Positions 32,999-42,715 of a DNA stretch of 64,000 bases are shown one piece after another. Every line of letters begins with the position of its first letter. The first letter of the stretch is position 1. Source of the stretch: Candidatus Krumholzibacteriia bacterium (lineage in GTDB: Bacteria; Krumholzibacteriota; Krumholzibacteriia; LZORAL124-64-63); NCBI GenBank assembly GCA_016744705.1, contig JADGDU010000022.1:16914-80913 (forward strand), in the 5' to 3' direction. The translations under genes were made by a program, and so were the position numbers. The notes beneath the pieces are model-generated. The model was not told where the DNA came from and ran no database searches. It saw only the letters and a program-made list of their open reading frames with translations.

Positions 32999-35995
32999 AT
33001 GGAAGAAACTCCTTTGACGACATCTCTGTCACAGAATGACAGCCAATTCAGTGGTTTTGGCCACCTGATGCCCAACAAGGTGCAGGAGGTTTTGCTGGTT
33101 GCATCCATGTACGATGCATTCACCCTGGAGGAGGGCGGTCGTCTGACCGAACTGTTACTCAGTGAATACCGCGAGTTAAACCTCAGCTTTCCGCCCCATG
33201 TGACACGGGCCTCCACTGGCAACGAAGCCTTGGAATTACTGCAGGCCCGCCGTTTTGATATGGTCATCGCCATGTCCCGCCTGGGAGACATGATGGCCAC
33301 TGAGTTGGCCGTTCTCATCAAAAGCGATTTTCCTGAATTACCCATATATAATCTCGCCTTCAATCCCCGGGAGTTGGCCCATATTAAGGCGGCCGAGGGG
33401 CATGAAAGTATTGACCACTTCTTCCTCTGGTCTGGCGATGCCCATTTGCTGCTGGCCATGATCAAGTTCTGTGAAGACGGTTTGAACCTGGAGCACGATA
33501 CCCGGTACGGCGATGTCCGTTGCATCTTGCTCATTGAAGATTCTGTTCGTTTTTATTCCCTCTATCTGCCTCTTCTTTATGTGGAGATCCTGGAACAAAC
33601 CCAAAGTCTGATGGAAGATGGTATCAACCTGACCCATCGTCTTTTGCGATTGAGGGCTAGGCCCAAAATCCTTTTGGCCAGCACCTTTGAAGAGGCCTGG
33701 GACTATTATGGCAAATACAAAGACTCCATGCTGGGGGTCATCAGTGATGGTCGGTTCCCCTGGAATGGTGTGCAGCGGGAAGATGCGGGGGTGGAGTTCA
33801 TCCGCCGGGTTAAATACGTAGATCCCAATACCCCGGCTGTGTTGCAATCTAGCAATGGAGATTTGAAAGAAACGGCTTATGAAGTAGGCGCTGGTTTCAT
33901 TCAGAAAAACTCATCTCATCTGCTTTCCCGATTGCGCCGTTTCATGTTGGATAATTTTGGTTTTGGCAGCTTCATTTTTCGGATGCCTGATGATGTCGAG
34001 GTGGGGCGTGCTGCGAATTTGAAAGAATTGGTACGCATGTTGAAAGTGGTGCCTGCGGAATCCCTTCGCCACCATGCCACCAACGATCATTTCAGCAACT
34101 GGATGCGCGCCCGTACGGAGTTTTCTCTGGCGGCCCGGATCCGGCCTCGGAAAGTCACCGAATTTAAGAATGACGAGGAGCTGAGGGACTTTCTTGTGAA
34201 AACCATCTCCAAGTTTAGGGAAGAGCGCACCCGTGGCGCCATCGCTGATTTTTCCCGCCGCCAGTTTGATGCCGGTAGTCACTTCGTTCGCATTGGGGGA
34301 GGCTCGCTGGGGGGCAAAGGTCGTGGCTTGGCCTTTATGAATTCCATCCTCCACAAATATCAGGTGACGAACCGATTCCCAGGGGTGCTCATTCAAGTAC
34401 CCCCCACAGCCGTGGTGGCTTCAGATGTGTTTGATACTTTTATGAACACCAATGGACTGCGGGAAAAAGTCCTGGATGACATCAGCGAAGAAGAAGTGAC
34501 CCGCCTCTTTCTGGATACCAAGCTGCCTAAAGAAATTTACGCAGATCTGGAAGCTTTCCTGGAGCAAATCCGCTATCCCTTGGCGGTGCGCTCCAGCAGC
34601 CTGCTTGAAGACAGCCAGTTCCAACCTTTTGCAGGCGTGTACCGCACCTATATGCTTCCCAACAATCACGAAGATTTGAAGGTTCGTTTGGACCAACTCT
34701 GTGACGGGATCAAACTGGTCTATGCCTCGGCTTACAGTCGTGCCGCCAAAAGTTATATCGAAGCCACCGGCAACCGCATCGAAGAGGAAAAGATGTCGGT
34801 CATTCTGCAGCAAATGGTGGGCCGAGGTTACGAAAACTTTGACTATCCTCATTTTTCAGGAGTGGGTCATTCTTCCAATTTCTATCCTGCTGCCGGTATG
34901 AAGCCTGAAGAGGGTGTGGTGACTGTGGCCCTGGGTTTGGGGCGTACGGTGGTGGAGGGCGGCAAGGCTCTTCGTTTCAGTCCAGATCATCCCGAAGTTT
35001 TGCCCCAGTTTGGCACCGTCGAAGATTGGCTTCAGAACAGCCAACGCAAATTTTTTGCCTTGGACATCAGCGATCCTGACTCATATCCGGGAGCCGATGA
35101 AAATTTCAGTCTCACTCTTTTGGACCTTTCCGAGGCGGAGAAGCACGGAACATTGGAGCCCCTTGGGTCGGTTTATTCAGCGGAAAATCACGCCATCTAT
35201 GACGGCATCCACCGGCCAGGTGCCCGGTTGGTTTCTTTTGCTCATGTCCTCAAATCCGAAATTTTCCCCCTGGCGGGAATTCTCAAACTTTTGCTGGAGT
35301 TGGGACGCCGCACCATGAGTGCCGAAGTGGAGATTGAATTTGCGGTGGTCCTGGGTGATGGCAAATTGACTCAACACCAGTTTGGTTTCCTGCAGATCCG
35401 TCCTATGGCTGCGGGGTACCAGTCGGCCGAGCTTTCTGCCGAAATCATGGCTGACTCTGATGCCATCATTTCCACCGACGTGGCTTTGGGCAACGGGCGG
35501 ATTTCTGAAATCAGGGATATTCTGTATGTGCCGCCTGAGCTATTTGACCGCGGCAAGACCATGGAGATTGCCGAAGAAATTGACGAGTTAAATCATCTGT
35601 TTGTCAGTGAAGCCACGCCTTATCTTTTGATGGGACCGGGTCGCTGGGGCTCTTCTGATCGCTGGTTGGGCATTCCGGTGCGCTGGGATCAAATTTCCGG
35701 TGCCAGGGTCATTGTGGAAACCGATTTGGACGACTTTAAGGTCACGCCCAGTCAGGGGTCTCATTTTTTTCAGAATCTGACCAGCTTTCAGGTGGGTTAT
35801 CTCACTGTGAACTCCACCACCGGAAGCAGCCGTTTGGATTGGGATTGGTTTGCGGCCCAGGAAACGGTTTATGAAGGTAAGTACGTTCACAGGATACACT
35901 TGAAAGACCCCTTGTCCATTTTGATTGATGGCCGCAGCCGGCAAGGTGTGGTTTTGAAACCCGGGAGTCTATTAAACGAGGAGGACAGCGTCTAA
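32999..35995 (+). CDS. PEP-synthase-like ATP-grasp protein with receiver domains
   Basis: The protein has 998 aa. Residues about 22-145 form a degenerate receiver-like fold (acceptor Asp replaced in FDMVIAMSRLGD). Residues about 175-310 form a second receiver with intact features (IED, Asp250 in VISDGRF, LQSS, IQK) and a long insertion between its first strands. A PPDK/PEP-synthase ATP-grasp region follows, with IGGGSLGGKGRGLAFM (about 430) and LAVRSSSLLEDS (about 528). A C-terminal module carries LMGPGRWGSS (about 876) and QGSHFFQNL (about 920). The PEP-binding domains and the phospho-His swivelling domain (GGxTSHAA) are absent, so it cannot be a normal PEP synthase. Function unknown. No good SD lies near ATG 32999, but GGAAGG is present 22 bases upstream with a small hairpin between. 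Confidence 0.8.
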   Translation: MEETPLTTSLSQNDSQFSGFGHLMPNKVQEVLLVASMYDAFTLEEGGRLTELLLSEYRELNLSFPPHVTRASTGNEALELLQARRFDMVIAMSRLGDMMATELAVLIKSDFPELPIYNLAFNPRELAHIKAAEGHESIDHFFLWSGDAHLLLAMIKFCEDGLNLEHDTRYGDVRCILLIEDSVRFYSLYLPLLYVEILEQTQSLMEDGINLTHRLLRLRARPKILLASTFEEAWDYYGKYKDSMLGVISDGRFPWNGVQREDAGVEFIRRVKYVDPNTPAVLQSSNGDLKETAYEVGAGFIQKNSSHLLSRLRRFMLDNFGFGSFIFRMPDDVEVGRAANLKELVRMLKVVPAESLRHHATNDHFSNWMRARTEFSLAARIRPRKVTEFKNDEELRDFLVKTISKFREERTRGAIADFSRRQFDAGSHFVRIGGGSLGGKGRGLAFMNSILHKYQVTNRFPGVLIQVPPTAVVASDVFDTFMNTNGLREKVLDDISEEEVTRLFLDTKLPKEIYADLEAFLEQIRYPLAVRSSSLLEDSQFQPFAGVYRTYMLPNNHEDLKVRLDQLCDGIKLVYASAYSRAAKSYIEATGNRIEEEKMSVILQQMVGRGYENFDYPHFSGVGHSSNFYPAAGMKPEEGVVTVALGLGRTVVEGGKALRFSPDHPEVLPQFGTVEDWLQNSQRKFFALDISDPDSYPGADENFSLTLLDLSEAEKHGTLEPLGSVYSAENHAIYDGIHRPGARLVSFAHVLKSEIFPLAGILKLLLELGRRTMSAEVEIEFAVVLGDGKLTQHQFGFLQIRPMAAGYQSAELSAEIMADSDAIISTDVALGNGRISEIRDILYVPPELFDRGKTMEIAEEIDELNHLFVSEATPYLLMGPGRWGSSDRWLGIPVRWDQISGARVIVETDLDDFKVTPSQGSHFFQNLTSFQVGYLTVNSTTGSSRLDWDWFAAQETVYEGKYVHRIHLKDPLSILIDGRSRQGVVLKPGSLLNEEDSV

Positions 35996-36104
35996 TATGG
36001 GGGCCTGTCATCGCCAGTTTTTCCTTGCCCAAAACCCAATCGGCGCTGACTTTTCAGCCGATTTAATTCACTGATGGATACAATACACCCAAACGGGGGA
36101 TATC

Positions 36105-37394
36105 ATGGGACACGACGCTTCATTCAATCCGTTCGAAATGGCTCGCCAACAATTCGACAAAACTGCGGACCTGATCGGTTTGGACGATGGCACCCGCTCT
36201 CTCCTGCGCAGTCCTCTGCGTGAGTTCCACTTCAGCATTCCGGTGCGTATGGACGACGGCACGGTGCAGGTCTTTCAGGGTTTCCGGGTCCAGCACAACG
36301 ATGCCCGGGGACCAGGCAAAGGCGGCATTCGCTTTCACCCCCAGGAGACCATAGACACCGTACGCGCCCTGTCCATGTGGATGACTTGGAAATGCGCAGT
36401 GGCCGACATTCCGCTCGGTGGTGGCAAAGGTGGCGTCATTTGCGATCCTCATAACCTGAGCGCTCGCGAACAGGAAGCCATCTGCCGCGGATGGGTGCGC
36501 CAGTTGGCCCGCAACGTGGGACCGGTGGCCGATGTTCCCGCTCCCGATGTCATGACCAATCCCCAGCACATGCTGTGGATGCTGGACGAATACGAAGCCA
36601 TTCACGGTGGGCACTATCCAGGTATGATCACTGGAAAACCAGTGGGCATGGGCGGCAGTTTGGGCCGCACCGAAGCCACCGGTTACGGAGTGATCTATTG
36701 CCTTCGTGAAGCTTTGAGAGAACTGGATATGAACGCGGCCGATACCACCATGAGTGTGCAGGGATTTGGCAACGTGGCCCAATATGCCATCGAACTCTAC
36801 AACGAGATGGGCGGCAAGGTTGTTTGTGTTTCCAGTTGGGATCAGGAAGAGCAAACCACTTACGCCTTCCACCGTGCCAATGGTGTGGACCGAGATGAAT
36901 TGCTGGGCATTACTGACCGTTTTGGCGGCATCGACAAGGCCAAGGCCAAAGAGGCCGGTTACGATGTGCTGCCCGGTGACGATTGGATCAAACAGGATGT
37001 GGATATTCTCTTGCCCGCCGCCCTGGAAAACCAGATCACTGAGAAAAATGTCAATCTGATCGCCGAGCGGGTGAAGATTATTGCTGAAGGTGCCAATGGG
37101 CCGACCACACCTGAAGCAGACGCAGTCATTGAAAAACGGGGCATCTTCATGATTCCCGATTTCCTGGCAAATGCCGGTGGCGTAACCTGCAGCTACTTTG
37201 AGCAGGTGCAGTGCAACATGAACTACTTCTGGGAGCGGGAAGAAGTTTTGACCAAGCTGGACCAGAAGATGACCGCTGCCTATTTATCTATCAGCGAGAT
37301 GGCCCAACGCCAGAAGGTTTACATGCGCGACGCTGCTTATGTGGTGGCCATCAACCGCGTGGCTGCCGCTTGCCGTGATCGTGGCTGGGTGTAA
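36105..37394 (+). CDS. gdhA: Glu/Leu/Phe/Val dehydrogenase (glutamate dehydrogenase)
   Basis: A 429-aa hexameric-type amino acid dehydrogenase that interconverts glutamate and 2-oxoglutarate plus ammonia. Motifs: GKGGIRFHP, the substrate-binding Lys in PLGGGKGGVICDP, PAPDVMTNPQHMLWMLDEYE, and the NAD-binding VQGFGNVAQYAIELY, then IAEGANGPTTPEAD and VTCSYFEQVQ. The 429-residue length and the sequence match the NAD-preferring Gdh/RocG group rather than the about 450-aa NADP type found at 43014. GGGGGAT lies 5 nt before the ATG. It is bracketed by two PEP-synthase-like genes, 109 bases after one and at most 111 bases before the other. Confidence 0.92.
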   Translation: MGHDASFNPFEMARQQFDKTADLIGLDDGTRSLLRSPLREFHFSIPVRMDDGTVQVFQGFRVQHNDARGPGKGGIRFHPQETIDTVRALSMWMTWKCAVADIPLGGGKGGVICDPHNLSAREQEAICRGWVRQLARNVGPVADVPAPDVMTNPQHMLWMLDEYEAIHGGHYPGMITGKPVGMGGSLGRTEATGYGVIYCLREALRELDMNAADTTMSVQGFGNVAQYAIELYNEMGGKVVCVSSWDQEEQTTYAFHRANGVDRDELLGITDRFGGIDKAKAKEAGYDVLPGDDWIKQDVDILLPAALENQITEKNVNLIAERVKIIAEGANGPTTPEADAVIEKRGIFMIPDFLANAGGVTCSYFEQVQCNMNYFWEREEVLTKLDQKMTAAYLSISEMAQRQKVYMRDAAYVVAINRVAAACRDRGWV

Positions 37395-37466
37395 AGAATG
37401 AAAAAAACATCAGATTGCACCGGTTCGAATCCACCTCAATGGTGCTCTCTGATAGCTCAAATGCGC

Positions 37467-37498
37467 GAAACCCGTGGGAAGCAATTCCTGCGGGTTTC
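37467..37498 (+). terminator. Strong GNRA-loop hairpin between gdhA and downstream gene
   Basis: GAAACCCG-T-GGGAA closed by a GCAA tetraloop and TTCCT-G-CGGGTTTC gives a 14-bp stem. Only TTTC TC follows, so it is an attenuating or RNA-stabilising hairpin rather than a classic terminator. It lies before the likely start at 37506. Confidence 0.5.
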
Positions 37499-37505
37499 TC
37501 GTAAG

Positions 37506-40148
37506 ATGTTGAACCACCTGGTCTCCATCGGACTGGAAGAAGCCGTCACCCGGCTGGCCGAAATTGATGAAGCCGAAACCGGGGCCGCCGGTGGCAGCGA
37601 ATCCAATTCTCCCGGTACTAAAATCTCTTTGGAAAATTCATTTTTGATGCGGGGCGGCCCTTTCCAACTGGCATCCGAGTACTTGGGTGATGAAGAAATT
37701 CTGACACGTTTGCGCAAGTGGACTGCCGAAGAAAAAGCCAGCTTTTTTGGGGGAGTGGTGGGTGATCCCCGATCTACTATGCCCAAAATTGCCGATGCCA
37801 TTCGGCGCTATAACGATGTCTTACTGGGGCGCAGTGGTCTGGCCCAAAGCAATCTAAAAAGCATGCGCGTCAGTTTGATCCAGCGCTTCCTCACGGAACA
37901 ACTGGATTTCATCAACGTGGCCAAAGAAGTGGTGCGCATCACCGACTTCATCGATATCATCGACCGTGTTACCATGACCGAAGGTTGCCACGGAAAATTG
38001 GGAGGCAAGGCTTCGGGCCTGGCCCTCGCTGAATGGATTTTGGCCCAACCCCATGTGCAGGACACCGGCTTTTCCTCGGATGTGAAAACGCCCCGCACCT
38101 GGTACATCATCAGCGATGCGGTGATGGATTTCGTCAAGCTAAACCAGCTGGACGATGTGATGGAGCAGAAGTTCAAAGAAATCACTCAGGTTCGGCGTGA
38201 ATACCCCAACATGATCCAGCTGTTCAAGAACAGTACGTTCCCACCTGAAGTCATTATCGGCCTGTCCCGGGCCCTGGACTATTTTGGTGAAGTTCCTTTG
38301 ATCATCCGCAGCAGCAGTCTCCTGGAAGATCGCTTTGGCACTGCTTTTTCCGGTAAATATAAAAGTCTCTTTCTGGCCAATCAGGGCACCAAGACTGAAC
38401 GTCTTGATGCCATGATGGATGCTGTGGCCGAAGTCTGGGCTTCCGTTCTGGGACCCGATCCCATCGAATACCGACGGGAGCGCGGGCTGCTGGAATTCAT
38501 CGAAGAAATGGGCATCCTCATTCAGGAAGTCATTGGCAAAAGAGTGGGGCGTTATTGGATGCCTGCTTTTGCCGGCGTGGCTTTCAGCCAGAACGAGTTT
38601 CGTTGGTCTTCGCGCATCAATCGGGAAGACGGTCTGGTTCGGCTGGTTCCTGGATTGGGCACCCGGGCCGTGGACCGTATTGGCGACGATTTCCCCATTC
38701 TCGCTGTGCCCGGCCAGCCTGGATTACGTGCCAGTCATAGTCTGGATGAAGTGCTACGGTATTCCCCACTCAAAGCTGATGTCATCAATCTGGAGAATAA
38801 GAGATTTGAAACTGTTGAGCTGAAGGAGCTTCTGAAAGAGGCAGGGAATGACTATCCTGCCATTGATAAAGTCTTCAGTGTTTTTGAAGGCGGGATGTTG
38901 CACAAACGGTCCCGGTTCATGATGCATCCTGAATCGGATGATCTGGTGGCGGATATGGAAGGGCTGCTGGGAGGCACCGATTTTGTTCCGAAGGTGCACT
39001 GGCTGCTGAAGACTTTGGAAGAGCACCTGGGAGCTCCTGTAGATATTGAATTTGCCCACGATGGCGAGGACTTTTATCTGTTGCAATGCCGCCCTCAAGC
39101 CCAAACAGGGGAAGCTGCTCCAGCGCCCATTCCCCGGGATATTCCTGAAAACAATCTCATCTTTTCGGCCAAACAATATGTATCCAATGGCTGGGTACCC
39201 GACATCACTCATGTGGTCTATGTGGATCCGGCCGGGTATGCCGCTTTGCAAACAGTGGAGGACATGAAGTCGGTGGGCCGGGCCGTGGGGGCCTTGAATA
39301 ATCGATTGCCCAAACGAAATTTCATTCTCATGGGACCTGGCCGTTGGGGCAGCCGCGGCGATATCAAAATGGGCGTCAATATCACTTACGCCGATATCAA
39401 CAACACCGCCATGCTCATCGAAATTGCCCGCCGCAAGGGAAGCTATGTGCCGGACCTCAGTTTTGGCACCCATTTTTTCCAGGATCTGGTGGAATCCAAC
39501 ATTCGCTATTTGCCTCTGTATCCAGACAATGATGATGTTGCGTTCCATGAAGATTTTCTCGGCAAATCGCCCAATCTTCTGGCCGAAATTTTACCTCAGT
39601 ATGCCCACTTGAAAAACTGCCTGAAGGTTATTGAAATTAATTCGGTTGCTCCGGGGCACATCCTGCGCGTCTACATGAACGCCGATTTGGATGAAGCGGT
39701 GGCCGTGCTCGAAGAAACAGAAGAAGAGAGCTCTGAAGTTCAGGTGGGCGAGGAAGCCATTCTGCACGAACCCGTCCAGTACTGGCGTTGGCGTTTCCGC
39801 ATGAGCGAACGCCTGGTCAGAGCTTTGGACCACGAGGCTTTGTCCGTGGAAGCGGTCTATCTCTACGGTTCAGTCAAAAACGGTACAGCTGGCCCCGACA
39901 GCCAAATCGATCTTTTGGTCCACTTCAATGGGACCGACTCTCAAAAATCCCAACTTCAGATGTATTTCGAAGGCTGGAGCCAGGCCTTGGTCGAATACAA
40001 CTTCAGCCGCCATGGCGTCCGTCTCGATCAGATGATTAACATCACCTATTTGTCTGATGACGAAGTGGCCACCGGCAAAGGCCTGGCTGCCCAAATCAAT
40101 GCTGTGACCAATCCCGCCCGCCTTCTCGAACAATCCCTTACCACCTAG
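37506..40148 (+). CDS. PEP-synthase-like ATP-grasp protein fused to nucleotidyltransferase
   Basis: About 880 aa from ATG 37506. The frame is open from 37398, but those 36 residues have odd composition and span a strong hairpin. An alpha-helical N-terminus precedes the PPDK ATP-grasp region, GKLGGKASGLALAEW and LIIRSSSLLEDRFGTAFSGKY, with MPAFAGVAFSQNEF and VDIEFAHDGEDFYLLQCRPQ marking the end of the ATP-binding half. The C-terminal module LMGPGRWGS / FGTHFFQDLVES is shared with the 998-aa protein. The last about 110 residues form a nucleotidyltransferase-like fold (VYLYGSVKNGTAGPDSQIDLLVHF), in which the first Asp of the usual D-x-D is Gln-neighboured Ser. No swivelling His domain. It follows gdhA and is ended by a terminator containing its stop codon. 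Confidence 0.78.
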   Translation: MLNHLVSIGLEEAVTRLAEIDEAETGAAGGSESNSPGTKISLENSFLMRGGPFQLASEYLGDEEILTRLRKWTAEEKASFFGGVVGDPRSTMPKIADAIRRYNDVLLGRSGLAQSNLKSMRVSLIQRFLTEQLDFINVAKEVVRITDFIDIIDRVTMTEGCHGKLGGKASGLALAEWILAQPHVQDTGFSSDVKTPRTWYIISDAVMDFVKLNQLDDVMEQKFKEITQVRREYPNMIQLFKNSTFPPEVIIGLSRALDYFGEVPLIIRSSSLLEDRFGTAFSGKYKSLFLANQGTKTERLDAMMDAVAEVWASVLGPDPIEYRRERGLLEFIEEMGILIQEVIGKRVGRYWMPAFAGVAFSQNEFRWSSRINREDGLVRLVPGLGTRAVDRIGDDFPILAVPGQPGLRASHSLDEVLRYSPLKADVINLENKRFETVELKELLKEAGNDYPAIDKVFSVFEGGMLHKRSRFMMHPESDDLVADMEGLLGGTDFVPKVHWLLKTLEEHLGAPVDIEFAHDGEDFYLLQCRPQAQTGEAAPAPIPRDIPENNLIFSAKQYVSNGWVPDITHVVYVDPAGYAALQTVEDMKSVGRAVGALNNRLPKRNFILMGPGRWGSRGDIKMGVNITYADINNTAMLIEIARRKGSYVPDLSFGTHFFQDLVESNIRYLPLYPDNDDVAFHEDFLGKSPNLLAEILPQYAHLKNCLKVIEINSVAPGHILRVYMNADLDEAVAVLEETEEESSEVQVGEEAILHEPVQYWRWRFRMSERLVRALDHEALSVEAVYLYGSVKNGTAGPDSQIDLLVHFNGTDSQKSQLQMYFEGWSQALVEYNFSRHGVRLDQMINITYLSDDEVATGKGLAAQINAVTNPARLLEQSLTT

Positions 40149-40182
40149 GTGGTCATCCAGATCACCTAGGTGTCATTTTTTC
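40142..40182 (+). terminator. Terminator containing the stop codon of the preceding gene
   Basis: CACCTAGGTGGTC and GATCACCTAGGTG pair into a 13-bp stem with a 5-nt loop, followed by CA and T6. The TAG stop (40146-40148) is inside the left arm. Each arm is itself a CACCTAGGTG palindrome. Confidence 0.85.
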
Positions 40183-40284
40183 TAAATAAACTGCTACATG
40201 TACCGATGTCATCAAATGGACCACCAAAGTTTTGTAATTCGGGAGAAGAATTCCGAACCATGCCGACAACTGGGAGTTAAAAAG

Positions 40285-42645
40285 ATGAAGATTGGGACAA
40301 AATTGACAGTTTCGCACATTGGAATTGCCATGGTACCAGTGGCTATTCTGGCGGGTGGAATGATTTTTCTTTTCCAAGGAAAATTTGCCGAGCTGAACCA
40401 TGCGGCCAATGAAGAGGGCGTAGAGGTGATGATGCAACAAGCTGAAGATGCATTGACCGAATCGGCCAGTACAAAATTGAAATCGATACAGGACAACAAG
40501 GGCAAGTCCCTCATAAAAACCATTAATAATCTGGCAAGTGATGTTCAGTATTTGGCAACCTTGCCTCAATTTAACTCTCTGTATTCCGACATGAAGTTCT
40601 ACCATGATTTTGGTGGAGTGAACGAAGAGGATGGGACTTTCCTCGTGGGAGAGGAAGAGTATAAAAATTTATATTCAGAACACACGGAGTTCTTCGAACA
40701 ATTCATGTCATTCAAAGGATACAAGGACATGTATCTGGTGTGTGCTAAACACGGCCATGTAATGTTCAGCTCCAAGGGAGAGAGTGATCTTGGTCAGAAT
40801 CTGGGTCACGGTCCCTTGCATGATGAAGGATTGGGTGTAATCTGGCAAAAGGTTGTGGCTGATCAGAAGCATCATGCCTTTGATTTTTCTTCCTATTCAC
40901 CCGTAGACGGAGAACAGGTTGCCTTTTGGGGGGCGCCCTATTTTGATGAATATGACGAATTTGTTGCCGTTATTGCCATTCAAATTGATGCCTCCCTTGT
41001 TGATGGCACAGTCAACAACAGTGTCGGACTGGGGCAAACAGGATCTACTTTTCTGGTGGGGGCAAACGTGGCGGGAACTCCTGTCTTACGATCCAACTGG
41101 GAATACAAAAATTTACCTTCGGGAACTATTAAAGAGGGAAAGTTTGCCTCTGCTGTCGTGTCCGGTAAAGAAGGGGAAGGACAGAAAACCCGTCCAGATG
41201 GCACCGATATTCTGGTTTCCTACGCACCTCTTGGGATCGATGAATTGAACTGGGGATTGGTCACCACCCAGGATTACAGCGAAGCTGTGGCCGGGGCTGC
41301 GAGCATGAAAATTCAGGCGGCCAGCATTGCAGCCAGCATCGACAAAACCAAAAACTCCGCCCTTAATAGTGTCAAAACCATGAGTGGAATCCTGCTCCTT
41401 ATTTTTGCGGCCCTGGCAGCTGTTGTCGCGGTCGTCATCAGCCGCATGATAACCGTCCCCTTGGTGAAAGCTGGCCAGGTTGCCGATTCCGTGGCAGAAG
41501 GTGATCTCACCCACCGTTTGGACAGCAAAGCCCAGGATGAAGTGGGCAGTTTGTCGCGGGCCCTGGATCGCATGAGTGTCGGCTTGCAGCAAAAAGCTGA
41601 CGTTGCCTCGCGCATCGCTGATGGAGATTTGACCATGGAAGTGGAACTGGCCGGAGAACGCGATACTTTTGGTAAAGCGCTGCGCCAGATGACCACCAAC
41701 CTCAATGAAATTCTCAGTGGTGTCAATGGAGCTGCTTCCAAAGTAGGGTCTGGATCCCGGGAAATTTCAGATTCCAGCACGGCATTATCTGAAGGGGCGA
41801 CCCAACAGGCTGCCGCTCTTGAAGAGATCACCAGCAGCATGACCGAGCTGAGCGACCAGGTGAAGATAAATGCTGAGAACGCAGGCCAGGCCGATCAACT
41901 TTCCAACGTGGCACGAGAAGCCGCCACTACGGGTGTGGATCAGATGAACACTATGACCTCGGCCATGAGTGAAATTAGCCAGTCCAGCGAAGAGATCGCC
42001 AAGATCATCAAGGTCATTGACGACATCGCCTTCCAGACCAATCTGCTCGCCTTGAATGCTGCGGTTGAAGCCGCTCGGGCCGGTAAACATGGCAAGGGTT
42101 TTGCCGTGGTTGCTGAAGAGGTGCGCAACCTGGCTGGCCGTTCTGCCAAGGCCGCCAGCGAAACAGCTCTGCTCATCGAAGGATCTTTGGAAAAAGTGGA
42201 AAACGGTACTGACATTGCCGAGCACACTTCTGATTCCCTGGCGGCCATCGTAGCCGGGGTGACCCAGGCATCAGATTTGGTGGGGGAAATTGCCGCCGCC
42301 AGCAACGAACAAGCTCAAGGCATTTCCGAAGTGAGTGAAGGCCTGAAGCAAATTGACGCAGTGACGCAGAAGAATACAGCCAGCAGCGAAGAGACGGCTT
42401 CTGCCTCTCAAGACCTCTCGGGGCAGGCCTCAACCCTGCAACAGTTGCTGACTCGTTTCCAGTTGGTTGGCGGGGCTCTTGCCCAGCCAGTGGTGGCTGC
42501 AGCATCGGTTTCTGACTATAACTCGAACCAGAACACGAGCCTCAACTCTCCGGACATTGTTCTGAATTCGGATTCAAATGATGGTTGGGAAGACTCCGAT
42601 AGTGATGCCATCATAGAATTGAGTGGTGCCGGATGGCCTGAATAA
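40285..42645 (+). CDS. Methyl-accepting chemotaxis protein with Cache-type sensor
   Basis: The protein has about 786 aa. A membrane helix (about 10-32) precedes a large extracytoplasmic sensor (about 35-365) of the double-Cache kind ([58 protein letters not shown]). A second helix (about 366-390, [19 protein letters not shown]) is followed by HAMP ([21 protein letters not shown]) with a second HAMP-like repeat, then the signalling domain with [20 protein letters not shown] and [18 protein letters not shown] prefer ATG 40285 (GGGAGT upstream, helix immediately after) over the open upstream frame. It lies between two terminators, so monocistronic. The ligand is unknown. Confidence 0.92.
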   Translation: MKIGTKLTVSHIGIAMVPVAILAGGMIFLFQGKFAELNHAANEEGVEVMMQQAEDALTESASTKLKSIQDNKGKSLIKTINNLASDVQYLATLPQFNSLYSDMKFYHDFGGVNEEDGTFLVGEEEYKNLYSEHTEFFEQFMSFKGYKDMYLVCAKHGHVMFSSKGESDLGQNLGHGPLHDEGLGVIWQKVVADQKHHAFDFSSYSPVDGEQVAFWGAPYFDEYDEFVAVIAIQIDASLVDGTVNNSVGLGQTGSTFLVGANVAGTPVLRSNWEYKNLPSGTIKEGKFASAVVSGKEGEGQKTRPDGTDILVSYAPLGIDELNWGLVTTQDYSEAVAGAASMKIQAASIAASIDKTKNSALNSVKTMSGILLLIFAALAAVVAVVISRMITVPLVKAGQVADSVAEGDLTHRLDSKAQDEVGSLSRALDRMSVGLQQKADVASRIADGDLTMEVELAGERDTFGKALRQMTTNLNEILSGVNGAASKVGSGSREISDSSTALSEGATQQAAALEEITSSMTELSDQVKINAENAGQADQLSNVAREAATTGVDQMNTMTSAMSEISQSSEEIAKIIKVIDDIAFQTNLLALNAAVEAARAGKHGKGFAVVAEEVRNLAGRSAKAASETALLIEGSLEKVENGTDIAEHTSDSLAAIVAGVTQASDLVGEIAAASNEQAQGISEVSEGLKQIDAVTQKNTASSEETASASQDLSGQASTLQQLLTRFQLVGGALAQPVVAAASVSDYNSNQNTSLNSPDIVLNSDSNDGWEDSDSDAIIELSGAGWPE

Positions 42646-42678
42646 CCACGCCTGGTCCGCATGGTTAAACTCCCAGTT

Positions 42679-42715
42679 CCGCCTCTTCCCTCAGGGGGAG
42701 AGGCGGTCTTCTTTT
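42679..42715 (+). terminator. Terminator after chemoreceptor gene
   Basis: CCGCCTCTTCCC / GGGGGAGAGGCGG forms a stem of about 11 bp with a TCA loop, followed by a T-rich TCTTCTTTTT. Confidence 0.82.

Noticed and set aside
37425..37460. GGTTCGAATCC resembling a tRNA T-loop after gdhA
   Set aside because: Only two of five T-stem pairs form and no acceptor, D or anticodon arms are found around it.
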